Positions 50,272 to 62,117 of a stretch of DNA of 64,000 bases are shown one piece after another. The stretch covers positions 1,674,001 to 1,738,000 of the forward strand of contig CP084614.1 of assembly GCA_025917655.1 (NCBI GenBank). The letters are read 5' to 3'. The position numbers were made by a program, and so were the translations under genes. The notes under the pieces are model-generated. The model had not been told where the DNA came from and did no database searches. It worked only from the letters and a program-made list of their open reading frames with translations. This DNA is from Chlorella sorokiniana. Its lineage: Eukaryota > Chlorophyta > Trebouxiophyceae > Chlorellales > Chlorellaceae. How positions within the stretch are numbered: the first letter of the stretch is position 1; every line of letters starts with the position of its first letter.

Positions 50272-51847
50272 ATGGCCAGTAGGAGCAGCACTTTCCTTTG
50301 TACAGAGCTCCTGGGAGTGAAGTCCGACTCCCTCTCCCCTGCACTCCTTGCTGGGCCTTGGACACGGTGCCAAGGTTGTCCAAGGCATCCACCGCGGACC
50401 TGGAGGCCCCGGAGCCCTCCGGGCTGGGCTCCCCCTCGGCACAGTCGGAGGGAGCACAGGCTGTCGTGCAGACCGTGGCCACAGAGGTGTCCCAGGCCCG
50501 CCAGGTTGCGCTGCAGGTGGGCGCCACACAAGCTGCACGTGGGTGGCGTGGCGTGCCGCCTCCGTTGGCAGTGCCGGCTGCCACGCACCCCCAAGCCCTG
50601 CACATGAATGAACTGCATGGCAGCCTCGCTTTGCAGAGGGACGCCGAGGGAGCGGTGAACATCCTGAGGCTGCTGGACACGCCAACCATGCGGGAGTATC
50701 GCGCTCTGCGGGTGGCCCTACATGACGCCAAGGCAGGCCCCCTGTGGTGCCATGCACCTGCTGCCTCAAGCCCTGTGCCCCTTGCCTTGGCCCCCTGACC
50801 CAGTCCCCGCCTGCCTTGCTGCAGGGCGTCGCTTTTCTCACGCAGCAGTGCACCGGCCTGGGCCTGGGCTACCTGTCTGGGACAGGTTGGGGGAGCCGAG
50901 CGGGCACCCAAGCTCTTTGTATGAGCCTCGCCGGCCCACCGCACGCCCTTGCTGGAACCCCGCAGGCTTTGTGCTCCAACGGCTGGGCGATAACTGCCGC
51001 GGGGTGCCCTCCTGGTCAGCCCCCGCCTATGTGCGCACGCACGCTGGGTGCCTTGGAGTCATTGCAGGTGGCCACATCGCCCCATGGGGGACAATGACGC
51101 CCGGCACCTGCGTTCCTTCAGCGGCCCTACCGTGCGCGGCAAGGCCTCGCTCCTCTCAGCAGCATCATGCCGCCACGCGCAGGGTACGAGTACGTGCGCA
51201 CCCTGCTGGTCTTCTCCAGCGACAACGCTTTGCAGCGCTTTGTGGGAGGGGAGCTGCACCTGGGCGCCAACGTCTCCCTCATGGCGGGCAGCAACCTTCT
51301 GCGGTGGGCGGGAGGAAGTGGCTCGACCAGCCCGGGGCGGTGCGGGTGTTTATTAGCGCCAGGGGCATCGGTTCTACCACCCGTTGCTCTCAGGATGCAT
51401 GCAGGCACATGGCGGCGCGGCCACGCCGGCTGGCATCCGTGCACCGGGAAGCCCTGTCCTTCTCGGTGGCTGCGGGAGCGATGCTCAACTGCTCGGTGCA
51501 AGGCGAGCGTGCCCGCGCGCTGTGCTGTGCATCCAACATGTACGACGAGCGTGGTGCTCCCATTTCAATGCAGTGGGCTGGACCTCCTCCCTCCACACCA
51601 TGAACAACAACTTGTTCAGCGAGTTCTCGCTGTTTGGTGCCAGCGAGGTCACCCCGCAACAGGTGGGCAGCCCAGCCTGCTCCCCCACGCACCACAGCTT
51701 TCGTGCCTCCACCTGCAAACTGAAACAATGCTGCCATGCCTCTGCATGTGGCGTCAGCTGCTGAGCGGCCAAGTGGAGCCGCCGGCGGAGTTCAAGCCGT
51801 TGTACAGCCTGCTGGCCCGGTACGCCTTCCAGCCGCCATGGTCGTGA
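50272..51847 (+). CDS. SYLF (Ysc84-like) domain protein, start uncertain
   Basis: The Ysc84/SH3YL1 (SYLF) domain binds phosphoinositides and, in yeast and animals, links membranes to actin. A helical N-terminal part (VPRLSKASTADLEA, EGAQAVVQTVATEVSQARQ) leads into VNILRLLDTPTMREYRALR. The SYLF core is GVAFLTQQCTGLGLGYLSGT, GFVLQRLGDNCRGVPSWSAP, YVRTLLVFSSDNALQRFVGG and LHLGANVSLMAGSNLL. It continues VFISARGIG, ALSFSVAAGAMLNCS and NNLFSEFSLFGASEVTPQQ, ending PAEFKPLYSLLARYAFQPPW with TGA at 51845-51847. The ATG at 50272-50274 is the nearest plausible start but sits in a frame that joins the next exon only with one extra base. Only 129 nt separate it from the MFS stop. Confidence 0.78.
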
Positions 51848-52008
51848 TGCCCGGGAAGGGGACTAACTGCTTGACAGCTGGCAATGAGCTGGAAAGGCAA
51901 CATTCAATTATCAGTCAAGTCATAGGAAGCGCAAGTGAGGGTGAAGGAGACGAGTTGCAAGCAAACAACGGGGCAGGGCGCTGCGAGCCTCCCGTCTGGC
52001 CAGCGCCG

Positions 52009-53196
52009 CTACTGCGCCGCCGGCTGCGGCAGCCGCCCGCTGTCCAGGTACCGCTGCAGCACGCGCTCCACCGTGTCCACGATGGCCTGAGTCTGCGCCT
52101 CCACCTCGACGTTCACCACGTCGCCCTCCCCCTTCTGCCCCGCAACCGTCACGCTGCAGGCGTCAAAGGGGTTGCGGTTGGGGGGGTGTCAGGGTAGGGA
52201 GTCAGCATGGGATGTATCTTGGCGACCGGTGCATGTTGGGCGGGGGGGGTAGCAGATCACTCCACGCATGCTGCTGCTCCCAGCTGCAGCGCAGCCCGGC
52301 TGGCAGCAGCGCACCGCATCGTCTCCGGGATGAGGTAGACGGAGAAGGTGTCGGCGGTGACCTCCCCACGGTCAGGGAGCAGCCGTCGACAGAGATGAAG
52401 CCCTTGGGCAGGATGTAGCGCATGTAGGAGGGGTCGGACACCTGGGGGGGGATACACGACAAAGAGAGACAGGGCGTCGCAAAAGGGAGAAGGAGGGTGA
52501 GGAGAGGCCGGCCGGCACAGAGCTGGGAGCAGGTGACAACTGGACTGGTTTGTGCTTCTGCTTGTGCACCCGGGCTGCTGCGGCGGCAGCCACCTCTGAC
52601 GCCGCAGGCCGCTCACCCGGAACTCAACCCTGCGGTTGTTCTCGCTGTCCTGCACGCCCACGATGGCGGCGGTGGTGTGCACGTGGCCCGACACCGTGTG
52701 CCCCCAACCTCGTCCCCCACCCCGCGCTGCGCTCAAAGTTGACGGCGCTGCCCGGCTGCAGCGCGCCCAGGTTGGTGCGCCGCAGCGTCTCCACCATCAC
52801 GTCGAAGCGCAGCGTGGGGCCCTCCTGGTGCGTCACGGTGAGGCAGGTGCCGTTTATGGCCACCGAAGCGCCGATGGCCACATGCTGCGCCCGCTCCGCC
52901 GGCAGCTCAATGTCAAACACGCAAAAGTCGGTTTTGCGCTCCACCGCTCGCACCACGCCCTTGCCCTGCACTATGCCTGCACGGCACAGAAGCCAGAATG
53001 CGGATGGGGCGCTGGCAGCACCTTTACAGGCGCAGCAGGCGGTGGCGGCGGGGCCGGCGGCAGCGGAGCAACGCCCACCTGTGAAGAGGCTTTGCACCTG
53101 TAGCGCTCTCCGGCCGACCCCATTTCTGCTGCGTGACCGAGTTGGTAACCGCTGCCCGGCTGGGATGCGCAATGTGGCGGTGTGCAGTGAGGACAT
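52009..53196 (-). CDS. ribE: Riboflavin synthase (alpha subunit), probably plastid-targeted
   Basis: Converts two 6,7-dimethyl-8-ribityllumazine into riboflavin plus a pyrimidinedione, the last step of vitamin B2 synthesis. ATG at 53194-53196 opens a Ser/Arg-rich leader (MSSLHTATLRIPAGQRLPTR), consistent with the plastid location of the plant pathway. The leader joins across an intron to LFTGIVQGKGVVRAVERK, the conserved start of the enzyme. First lumazine-binding half: IELPAERAQHVAIGASVAIN, GTCLTVT, FDVMVETLRRTNLGALQPG, VNFER and GHTVSGHVHTTAAIV. Second half: YILPKGFISVDGCSLTVG, TFSVYLIPETMR and VNVEVEAQTQAIVDTVERVL. It ends LPQPAAQ with TAG at 52009-52011. Missing bases near 52715 and 52375 are needed to keep frame. 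Confidence 0.93.
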
Positions 53197-53956
53197 GGCT
53201 GGGTTACCTCCTCTCCACCGGTCTGGCTACCAACAATATGTACGTTAATTGCACGGGTTAAAAAATCTATGCGACAGGGGAATGCCGCGGTTACAGTGCA
53301 TCCCGCTGCCACCTCGGACTGCCACCCGCTCTTCTTCTTGCAGCACTTCATCGGCCGGCTGCCGGTTCACTGCCTTGTGCTTTATTGACATACTTTGTTT
53401 AGCATCACACAAGGAGCTTACGGCCACTGACAAGGCCCCGGCTGCGATCCAACTAACTCTCTCAGGCGCTCCAGCCGTTTAGCGCCCCAAAGTCAGTCTT
53501 TCATACTCCCCGACAACCCAGGTGAGCAACCGAGCCTCCGCCTTCCGCAGCCGTCGGCGGGAGACGGCATCTCTGGGATGTGCACTGTCGAAGGGGCCGA
53601 GCACGGCGCAGTTTTGCTTGGGCGGGTCTGGGTCAGCATTGTAGGGGCCCGAGGAGGGCTTGCCAGCATGTTTTGTCAAAAACAGTGCGGCGGCGACACT
53701 CACCGACTCTATGGGGTATGCACCCTGCAGCACGCAGCTGCCTCGTGCTGCCCCGCCTGCCGGAACTCTGTGCTCCAATGTTTTGTTCCTGCGTTCCTCT
53801 TGCGCTGTAGGCTATATATCAAGCTGTTTAAGCTCGTGGCGCGGATCGGGTAGCGCGCACCGCCGCCTGACAGCGGCTGCTGCGGGGACTCTCCTCGCAG
53901 CTGAATAATCAAAACAGCACCGAATAACTGAGCACTTTTGCGTAGCGACTGAAGAA
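53197..53956. other. Divergent promoter region riboflavin synthase/CDH1
   Basis: 760 nt between outward-facing starts. A minus-strand open frame at 53479-53778 (ending VVGEYERLTLGR) has no ATG and resembles nothing I know; I treat it as chance. No repeat or other motif is seen. Confidence 0.45.
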
Positions 53957-56900
53957 ATGGACGTACCAACGACCAGCGGCATCGGCAGCATGGAGGAGGG
54001 CGCCAGCGGCAGCGGCAGCTTGCAGCTTGAAGCGCCCCAGCCCTCCTCTTCTCCAGTCAAGCAGGGGGTCTCTTCCTACAGCCAAACACCCCACCGGCAA
54101 GTTTTGCATGTCGCTGCTCGTCTCACGCACGCGTTGCTGTGCGCCATTCCGTGTTCTGCTCAGGCTTGGTTGCAGCGCTGGCTGTGGCATGCCCTGCAGT
54201 CACCGCATGGTGATGTATGCCCAATGCAGGAGCCCGCGCGTGACGTACAGCGACCGCTTCATCCCATCCCGTGCTGCCTCGTCCCGCCTTGATTTCTCCA
54301 TCCTGGACCGCGAGGCGGCAGCCTCGAAACTCCCAAGCGCACGGCGGAGAAGGAGGAGAGCAACGGCGCGTACAACATGCTGCTGCGGTCGGAGCTGCTG
54401 GGCTGCCCAGCGGCGCCCGTGTCCCCGGAAAAAGGGGCCGGCGCTGGCGGCGCCTCGTCCTCGGGCGTGCACCCAGGCTCGCCCAGCAAGAGGTGGGTGG
54501 GTTTGTGGGCACTCAGCACCCACGCCGCTTGTTGCCGGGCATTCAGCAAAGCTCCTTTGTGGGGCTGGCTGCCCCAGCTTTGTGGCCCTGCTTGGTGTGC
54601 GGCTTCAGGACAATCCCCAGGTCTTCCGCTCGCTCACAGCACACCTTGTCACCCCCTCACACACACACCCACACACACACACACCCACACACACGTCCCT
54701 ACCCGCTGCAGCCCCTCACGGAAGCTGTTCCGCTACATCGCTGGCGACGCCGACACCCCCACCGCGGGGCTGCCCACGCAGTCGCCCTACGCGCGCGGCC
54801 CCATCGGCGGGGACGACTCGGCGGCCTCCACCCTGGCCTCCCCACCCGCATGCTGCGCAAGATCCCGCGTGCCCCTTTCAAGGTGGGCCGCCCGCCGTGG
54901 AACGTGTGCCACCCCAACGACTGACTGACACGCGCCTCTTCTGCGCCGCCACCACCCCCGGTCTGCGCCGTCCCTCCGCACCCCCTTCTGTTTCCGCTCC
55001 GTTCCTCTCGCTCCCGCCTCGATCCTCTTCGCTTCCCTCCTGGGCCACTTTCTGCTTGTGCACAGACTGACCCCCTTCCTTGCTGCTGCACAAGTGACCC
55101 CTATCCAGCCCCCTTGTTGCCCACCACTCCTTCTTGCCCGCCGGTCCTTACCGCTCAGCCCCGTGCCTGCTGTGTCCCCGCCGCAGGTGCTGGATGCGCC
55201 CGCCCTGGCCGACGACTACTACCTCAACCTGGTGGACTGGTCGGCGCAGAACACGCTGGCGGTGGGGCTGGGCACCTGCGTCTACCTCTGGTCAGCCTGC
55301 ACCTCCAAGGTCACGCGCCTCGTGGACTTTGGGAGGGCGGCGCCGTGTGCAGGTGGGCCAGCGCGCACACACCCGCCTGAGCTCTGGTGGGGTGGGGTGG
55401 AAGTCGTTGGAGCCGGCAGGGGGCGACGCCAGGCCAGCCCGCGCTGGTGCTGCCTGTGAGTGGCGCCCAACACGGCCCCTGGGTTGGGACCACCCCTTTG
55501 TCGCAGTGTGTCGTGGAGCCAGCGCGGCTCCTTCCTGTCCATCGGCACCGACAAGGGGAGGTCCAGATATGGGATGCAGCCAAGTGCAAGCGGTGAGCGA
55601 TTGCTGCCGCTGCGGGAGCGCATTGTGCCGCCCCAGGGCAGCACAGCGCGCACTCACCCCCGTGTGACCAGGGGCGAGGCAGCTCTGCGTGCATGCATGG
55701 CGGTCCAGCGCCGCCTTTCGCTGCGCAGCGGGCGCTGTGTGCGCTCAGCCTGTGCTTGCTCTCCTGACTGCAGGGTGCGCACGCTGCCGGGGCACAAGCA
55801 GCGCGTGGGGTGCATGGCGTGGAGCCACCACACGCTGGCCACGGGCAGCCGCGACCGCCTCATTCTGCAGCGGGACGTGCGCAGCCCGGAGCCGTTTGTG
55901 CAGAAGCTGGCGGGGCACCGCTCAGAGGTGCGCAAAAATGCCTGCCTGCGGGGTCCGGCTTGCTGCTTGCGCCCACTGCGCCCGGGTTTCATGTGGGGAA
56001 GCGTGCGGCTGCGTGCCCAGTGACTCCTGTTGGGACCTGTGTTGCCGCTGCTGTGTCGCCAACCGTTTGCCTGCTCGCCCGCCCCTCCCGCGCTGCCAGG
56101 TGTGTGGCCTGCGGTGGTCCCCGACGACCGGGAGCTGGCCAGCGGCGGCAACGACAACCAGCTGTTTGTGTGGCAGCAGACGTCGGCGCAGCCGGTGCTG
56201 CGCTTCTCGGAGCACCAGGCTGCGGTGAAGGCCATCGCCTGGTCGCCACACCAGCATGGCCTGCTGGTCAGCGGGGGCGGCACCGCCGACCGCTGCATCC
56301 GCTTCTGGAACACGACCACCGGGCAGCCGCTGCAGTGCATCGACACGGGCAGCCAGGTGTGTGTCTGGTTTGTGTGTGTGTGGGTGTGTGAGGGAGGGGG
56401 TATTGGCGGGATGGACTTGGTAATGAGGCATTGCTGGTACGTGTCTTTCCCGCCCTTCTCCGTGCTGGTCCGCGTCATGTTCCACCCCCTTTCCATCCTT
56501 GCCGCTGCCTGCCCCCTGCCCTTGCTGCCCGCCCCGCAGGTGTGCAACCTGAGCTGGTCCAAGAACATCAACGAGCTGGTGTCCACCCACGGCTACTCCC
56601 AGAACCAGATCTGCGTGTGGCGCTACCCCACCATGCAGAAGCTGGCCACGCTGACGGGGCACACCATGCGCGTCCTCTACCTGGCGGTCTCGCCCGATGG
56701 CCAGACCATTGTCACAGGTGCGGCGCGTGGCGGCTGTGTGGAGACTGGGGGGCTGCGTGACGCGTAAGCGGCCCACGGCTGGTGCGGCGCATAGCAGCCG
56801 AGGGAGGGGGCCCGGCAGCCAAGCGGCCAATGCCTCGCTGGGCAGAATCCACACCCGGCAAAACCCTGCCAGCTGGCACCCGATGCCTTTCCAGACAGTT

Positions 56901-57065
56901 TCCAAGCCCCATGCCGTGCCACTCCCTCAGCTCTACCCCTCCTCCTGCTGTGCAGGCGCTGGGGACGAGACGCTGCGCTTCTGGAACGTGTTCCCAGGGC
57001 CCAAGGCCCAGGGCGGCGGCAGTGACAGCGGCATGGGCTCCATGATGCGCACCCTCATCCGCTGA
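53957..57065 (+). CDS. CDH1: CDH1/FZR (CCS52-type) activator of the anaphase-promoting complex
   Basis: WD40 substrate adaptor of the APC/C ubiquitin ligase, active in late mitosis and G1 and in endocycles. ATG at 53957-53959. The C-box DRFIPSR is at 54252-54272. Next come SRLDFSILDRE, KTPKRTAEKEESNGAYNMLL and LFRYIAGD. The start of the propeller has IPRAPFKVLDAPAL and DDYYLNLVDWSAQNTLAVGL. WD repeats include WSQRGSFLSIGTDKGEVQIW, HTLATGSRDRLILQRDVR, ELASGGNDNQLFVWQQ, HQHGLLVSGGGTADRCIRFW and THGYSQNQICVWRYP. The protein ends MRTLIR, the Ile-Arg tail that docks on APC/C. PFKVLDAP and the CSM-less N-terminus favour CDH1 over CDC20. Single bases are missing at 54327-54329 (A run), 54840-54843, 55555-55558 and 56119-56122. 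Confidence 0.94.
54659..54694. repeat. CA-rich microsatellite in a CDH1 intron
   Basis: Irregular (CA)n interrupted by CCCA, lying upstream of the CTGCAG acceptor; it acts as the pyrimidine-rich side of the intron. Confidence 0.8.
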
Positions 57066-57437
57066 GGGGGCGCGCCGCTGCTCCCCACGCAGGCAGCACG
57101 CAGCGCAGGGGGCGCCAGGCGGGGCATCCACACGTGAGAGCCACGGCAGGCACACTGCTTGTGAAATGTGCTGCTGGGCGCTTGTCGCGGTCGCCCAGCG
57201 CTGACGGCCCCCACATTTGAATTGTGATCAACCAACACCTGCCTTTCCTGCCCTGATCACCTTGTAAACTTTCGTTGCCAGTCCACTGACCTATTGCCTT
57301 CCCTTGCATGCTTCCTCCTGCTGTCCACGCTCCCAAGATCTGTTGTTCCTGACTCCCGCTCAACTTGTTGCCGGCCATGCCGGGCTGTAATGACATTCTA
57401 GCTCTAGAAGTAGGACACTCATAGCAACAGTTCTGAA
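57066..57437. other. Convergent 3' spacer CDH1/sirtuin
   Basis: Holds TGTAA at 57263-57267 for CDH1 and the sirtuin 3' UTR. No other feature is seen. Confidence 0.5.
57263..57267 (+). promoter_or_regulatory. Putative TGTAA poly(A) signal of CDH1
   Basis: TGTAA lies 198 nt past the CDH1 stop, in an A/T-richer context. Confidence 0.5.
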
Positions 57438-60411
57438 CTAAAGAGAAAAACAGTGCGATTGTTGATGAAATGCAGCCCAAGAAGGGCGTGGATGCTCAAG
57501 CAAGCGGCGCGGCTGCTTCCTCAGCAGGCATGGGCTCCTGTTGGTCGCTGTCATGGCTGTGCTGCGTGTGCAGCGGCGCCACCACAGCTCGGGCGAGCTG
57601 GGCTGCTTGTCCAGGGACGCTGCCGCCACCTCTGGCGACGGACCTGCGGCAGCTGTGGCCACCGGCAAAGGCTTGCTGACAAGCGGCTGCTGCACAGGGG
57701 GCATCCCGCCCTGCTGCAAGCCTTGCTGCAGGAACAAGTTCAAGGCTTCGGCTGGGGGTGGGAGGGCAGGCGCGCCTGTTGCCTGCAGCACAGCAGCAAG
57801 AAGCTCTGGCGGCATCTGCCCCTGCGGCTGGGACTGCATCGCTGCATGGTGCGGCGATGGCATCAAGGGTAGGCTGTAGGCTGGCTGGTCGGGCAGGCGC
57901 CCCTGCTGCTGCGTTGCCTGCCGCGGCTCCTGCTGGCGCGGCTGCTGCGCGTGCTGCTGCTCTACCAGGCTGGCTGATGCCTGAAGCGCTCGCAGCAGCA
58001 CACCGGAGATGGCTTCCAAAGTCTGCACGGCGGCAGCGTGCTGGCTCAAGCCCCCATGGCCAAGTGCAACGGGTTGGCAAGGGCTGCCGCCGACATGGCT
58101 GCTGCAGCGCTGGCCAGCGCTGCCTGCTGTGCTGGCTGCGCCGGAGGAGCCAGCAGCCCGGGCACGACGCCGCTAAACTGCGGCTGCAGACCGGGCGTGG
58201 CAGCGGTCGGCACCAGCTCTCCGTGTGCTAGACCTGCAGCCACCGCAGCCGCGCGCTCCCCGCCGTCTTCCCGCTTCACAGGGCGCCGCCGCGGCGGCAG
58301 CAGCGGCGTGCGGCCCTGGCCGGGGCTGCGCAGGCGGTCTGCCAGCAGGGGCAGCACCTCGTCCGACTCCGCCAGCACCTCCAGCACCCGCAGCTCCGCC
58401 TGGTTGCTCATGGCGGTGCGCAGGTTGAAGAGCGCCTCGTCAGACGGGTTCACCAGCGCCTGCACCGTCGTGCCCAGCCGCCCAGCCTCCTGCGAGTCGG
58501 CGCCAGCGCGCAGGCGGCGTGTTCAACAACGTGCGAGTTCCGAGTAGGGAGCTCAAGTGCTACACTGCGACACAAGGCCTCAACTCCAAACCCGAGTCCA
58601 AGCTCCGCGGCATGCGCCGATGCCGTCGAGCATCCCACACACCCTGCCAGCCCCCGCCCTGGCTCCCCCGCGCACCTGGATCCAGCACCGCACTTTGCGG
58701 AAGTAGAGGGTGGAGGCCGACTGCTGGAAGGAGATGCCCACCCAGAGCACCAGGTCCGCCGCCTTGACGTCCTCCTCCATCAGCTCCATCACGTCGTCGG
58801 GGTGATGCACTCGGCTGCAGCAGCGTCCGTATGCGGGCAGGGGGCAGGGGTGGGGGGGGTCAGGCAGGCACGCGCAGGACGAGGGCGAGGCGACGCCGAG
58901 CGGCAGGGCAAAGCTCTGTGTGCTGCACAGGTGCGCAGCAAAGCGCGGCCTGGCCGGTGCAGGGCTGTGGCGCTTCTGCGAGCGCTGCTCCGCCTCACCC
59001 TCGCCGTCGTCGTACATCATGACCTTGAAGCGCAGGACGCCCCGCCCGCAGCTGCACAGCACCGGCTGCTTGGCCCGGATCTGGCCGCCGAGGTGATCGC
59101 ATGCGAGGGCAAAACGTCAGTTGGCACATCCCACAAGCTGGGAAAACCTAGGAATGCTGGCCTGCAGGACGAAGCACCGCAACCGTTGACCCAGCACCCT
59201 GCTTGCACCCACCTGCTTGGCCAGGGCAGCGTCCATGGCGCGCGTGGTGCGGCACTCGGGGCACACCAGGTGGCGCACGTTGCCGTGCATCTCCACGGTG
59301 ACGCCGCGCGTGTTGTCCTCATGGTGCCATGTGTCCATGCCCACCTGGAGGGGGTGGGAAGTGGCGGTGGGCACATAGGGGTGTTAAGCTGTAGAAACCC
59401 AGGTCCGAGGCTGCAGAAAACATACAAGGCGGGCTTCAGTCAAGTCGTGCCGCTGCTGGCAACTTTCTCGCCGCTGCGTGCCCTGCCAAGGCCGGCATAG
59501 CACCCACCTGTTCCGCCAAGCCGTCAATGTTGAGGGTGTAGTGGCGGTGCAAGCGGCCGGCATCCAGCAGCTGGCGCAGGGCGTGATGCCCTGGGGCAGG
59601 CTCAGCCTGTACCGCCTCGCTGCAAAGTTGTGCAACAACAGGCGGGAGGAGGTGCTTGTGACAGGAACCAGGAGTTGCGCTGCGCGGCTGGCGTTACGCT
59701 GCGGTCCGGTGCCTCCCAGCACCCTGTTGCCATTGCTGCTGCTATCCCATCCCTGCAAGCTCAATCAAGCTTGGACCCGAAATTTGCTGCCGCACCTGTA
59801 GATGTCTGCGAAGAAGGCCTGGGCCTCGGGCGCTGGCGGTCGAAGAACATGTAGGTGAACAGCATCTTGCCGTCGCTGAGCTTGTACTTCTTGGCCGCCC
59901 GCTCGTACAGCCCGCCACGAGTGCTGAACGTCGACATACCTGCGGCAGCAGGGGCGGATGGTGGGGTATAGCTCCCTCACCCGTGCAGGAGTCCAGGGGC
60001 ATGTTGAATGGGGCAAAGGCGGAGCACAGGGGGAGCGGCAAAGGCCCGCAGCATACCAGACGTCGCCGACAGCCCACTGCCAGAAAACACCACGATCTTC
60101 TGTGATGTGGCTGCCACATCAAGAAGCTCTTCCAGGGCGGTCTCCCGATATCGCTGCAAGGGCAACACGCAGCCAGAGCGTGTAGCTAGGAAGGGAGGAA
60201 CCGCAGCTGCCGAAGACTACCGCCACTTGGCCGCTGCGGCACCCACGCGTCCCTATGGCGGCACGAGGCAATCATATGCCGAGTGCACAGCGCTGTAGTT
60301 GCGACTTGCAAGCAGGGCGCTGCAGCACTCAAGGGCGCGGGACCCTGACCTGTCCTGCAGCACCCGCCGGCGCTTCCGGAGGCCGTATGAGATCTCGACG
60401 TCTGCCGTCAT
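57438..60411 (-). CDS. Divergent SIR2-family protein with Gln/Ala-rich C-terminal tail
   Basis: NAD-dependent deacylase fold. ATG at 60409-60411 gives MTADVEISYGLRKRRR. The NAD motif reads VVFSGSGLSATSGM and is joined over an intron to STFSTRGGLYERAAKKYKL. Canonical sirtuins have GAG-x-S and a D-F-R here, so both are altered. LFTYMFFDRQRPEAQAFFAD follows, then HYTLNIDGLAEQVG near 59520 and the catalytic His in VEMHGNVRHLVCPEC (His codon 59285-59287). The second zinc pair is VLCSCGRGVLRF, C-x-C instead of C-x2-C. LVLWVGISFQQSASTLYF gives the last Rossmann strand. A helical region (LRVLEVLAESDEVLPLLADR) and a long Gln/Ala/Pro tail follow. GLYE-RAAKKY-K and FFDRQRPEAQ recall fungal HST3/HST4. 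One G is missing at 58051-58055. The exact stop is unsure: 57438 or 57496, depending on frame. Confidence 0.82.
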
Positions 60412-62117
60412 CGTGTCTAATTGCTCGAAGGCCGCTAGAGCGCAAGGAAACCTGCTCGGAGTTGAAACATGGACATACGATTGTTCTGACACGAACGATA
60501 TACATTGATTGTTTCCTGAGCGGCTGAGCTGCCTATAAGGGCTCCTTCGTCACCTGAGTACAACCGGCAATACATGCGGTTGAGTCTTGTATCGCCTGCT
60601 TAAAAAATCGGTTGCATCACTCTCTTGTCGTTATTCGTGCTTGGAATATCGAATGAGCTGACCGCAGTCATTTTGGCTAATATGAGGCCCGACCTTGGAC
60701 TCTTTCACCCTACCGGTTGTTTTTCTGCTCTTGTCACGAGGCCAGACAAGGAAAGGAAGGCTACTTAGCAAGGTTAGGGAGGCCGTGGCGCCACATTTGC
60801 TGCAACACCTGCCAGCGGTTCCGCAACGGCGCTGAGGGCGGGGTTAGTGCCCTGGGCCCTTGCTCCAGCTGCTGGTATGCAAGCGCAGCCTGCAGGAGCC
60901 TGCGCCGGCCTACCAGACTGGTGCGTTCGCCTCTTCAACCCGCGACCTGCAGGCTAGCGTATTGCCCTGTCTTGGGACAGCAGGCCACAAGCAGGGATGC
61001 GATGGTGGTGGTGGTTATAGCCCGGCGACAGTGGAGGTCCAACCACCGCTTCCTGTGGCTGCTGAAGCATGTGCCGAAACGCGATCCCATCTGCCGCCAC
61101 CTTGCTGCGTGCTGCCAGCTGTGGTGGCAGGTCGCAGGGTGGCGGAGGGCCTGACGCCTTCCGACAGCTGCAGAAGCCTCAAAGGCAACAGGCAAACCAA
61201 TATAATCACTACTATGCGTACAAATCTTGGCCACCTACCCTGCTGCTAAGGTGGGGAAGGCTGCATCAGCTAGCACCAGCAGCCGCGCAGCATACAGACC
61301 TAGCGGAGCAGGAGCCAGCGCTTGTGACCCCTCTAGCAGTGTAGCTTTACAGCACGCCAAAATTCCGGGTTGGAAGAAGACACGATAGGGGGAGACGAGA
61401 AGGGCTGCAGGCAGGGAGGGCCAGCTAGGTATTTGCTGGTCCAGCCAAGGTTGCCAAGACGTGCGCGCTGGAAATCGTGGAGCAAGTGCTGGGCACACAC
61501 GACATGATGCGCAAGGGAGGGAGTGCTTGTGGGCAGGCGCGGCTGCGACAGATGCCGCACAGGCTAGCACAGGCAGCCTTCCCGCCAGGCGCACGGGGTG
61601 CAGCGCTGTATGGGCAGGGGCGGTGGAGGGCGCAAGGGCGAGGCCCACCGCCCGCAAGCGTGCGTGATCAAAACATCAGCTCAAACATGAAACGGGAAAC
61701 AGTTTGGGAGGCACAGACAACGGTAGAGCAGGACGGCTGCATACAAGCATTTGGGGTGCATACATTCCGGCTGGTGGCGGGGCCTGGCGCATGCACAACA
61801 GGCGTTGGGGGAATGCGGGGAGTGGCGCAAGCCGGGAGCAAGGTGGGAGGGAGGGAGGCGAGGTGCAAGCGGCCCCGCCAAAGCTCAAAGGCTGGGGGAG
61901 CCCGCATGGTCTTGGGAGTCTGGGTGGTGGGGCGTCAGGGAACAGGAAAAATTGATGGGGCGTTTAACTTCTTCTGTGTTGCGGGGAGGGGGCTTGGGGG
62001 TGGGAGTGTGCGCGGCCACGCAGGCTGCCGCGCTCGCTTTAGGCTGGGCTTTCTATCTTCTCTCATGTATGTTTAGGGGGACGGCTCTTGGCCAGCGCCT
62101 GGTGGGCGCACGCGGTG
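60412..62117. other. Long intergenic region between sirtuin and phototropin
   Basis: About 1.7 kb upstream of the sirtuin start and downstream of the phototropin stop. The first 300 nt are A/T-richer and probably promoter; the rest may be phototropin 3' UTR. TGTAA on the minus strand at 61347-61351 would give a UTR of about 770 nt. A 200-codon plus-strand frame at 61477-62076 has no domain and atypical composition, so I do not call it. No repeats seen. Confidence 0.45.

Noticed and set aside
37511-51847. Operon-like gene cluster from SIN3 to the SYLF gene (all on the plus strand)
   Set aside because: The products have unrelated roles and most spacers are over 400 nt. Only the MFS/SYLF pair is close enough to raise the question.
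53479-53778. Minus-strand 99-codon frame between riboflavin synthase and CDH1
   Set aside because: Opens with TTG rather than ATG, lies in a divergent promoter and matches no family I know.
61477-62076. Plus-strand 199-codon frame upstream of the phototropin 3' end
   Set aside because: Composition is Gly/Arg/Ala-rich without domains, it lies antisense to a likely 3' UTR, and no splice-consistent neighbours were found.
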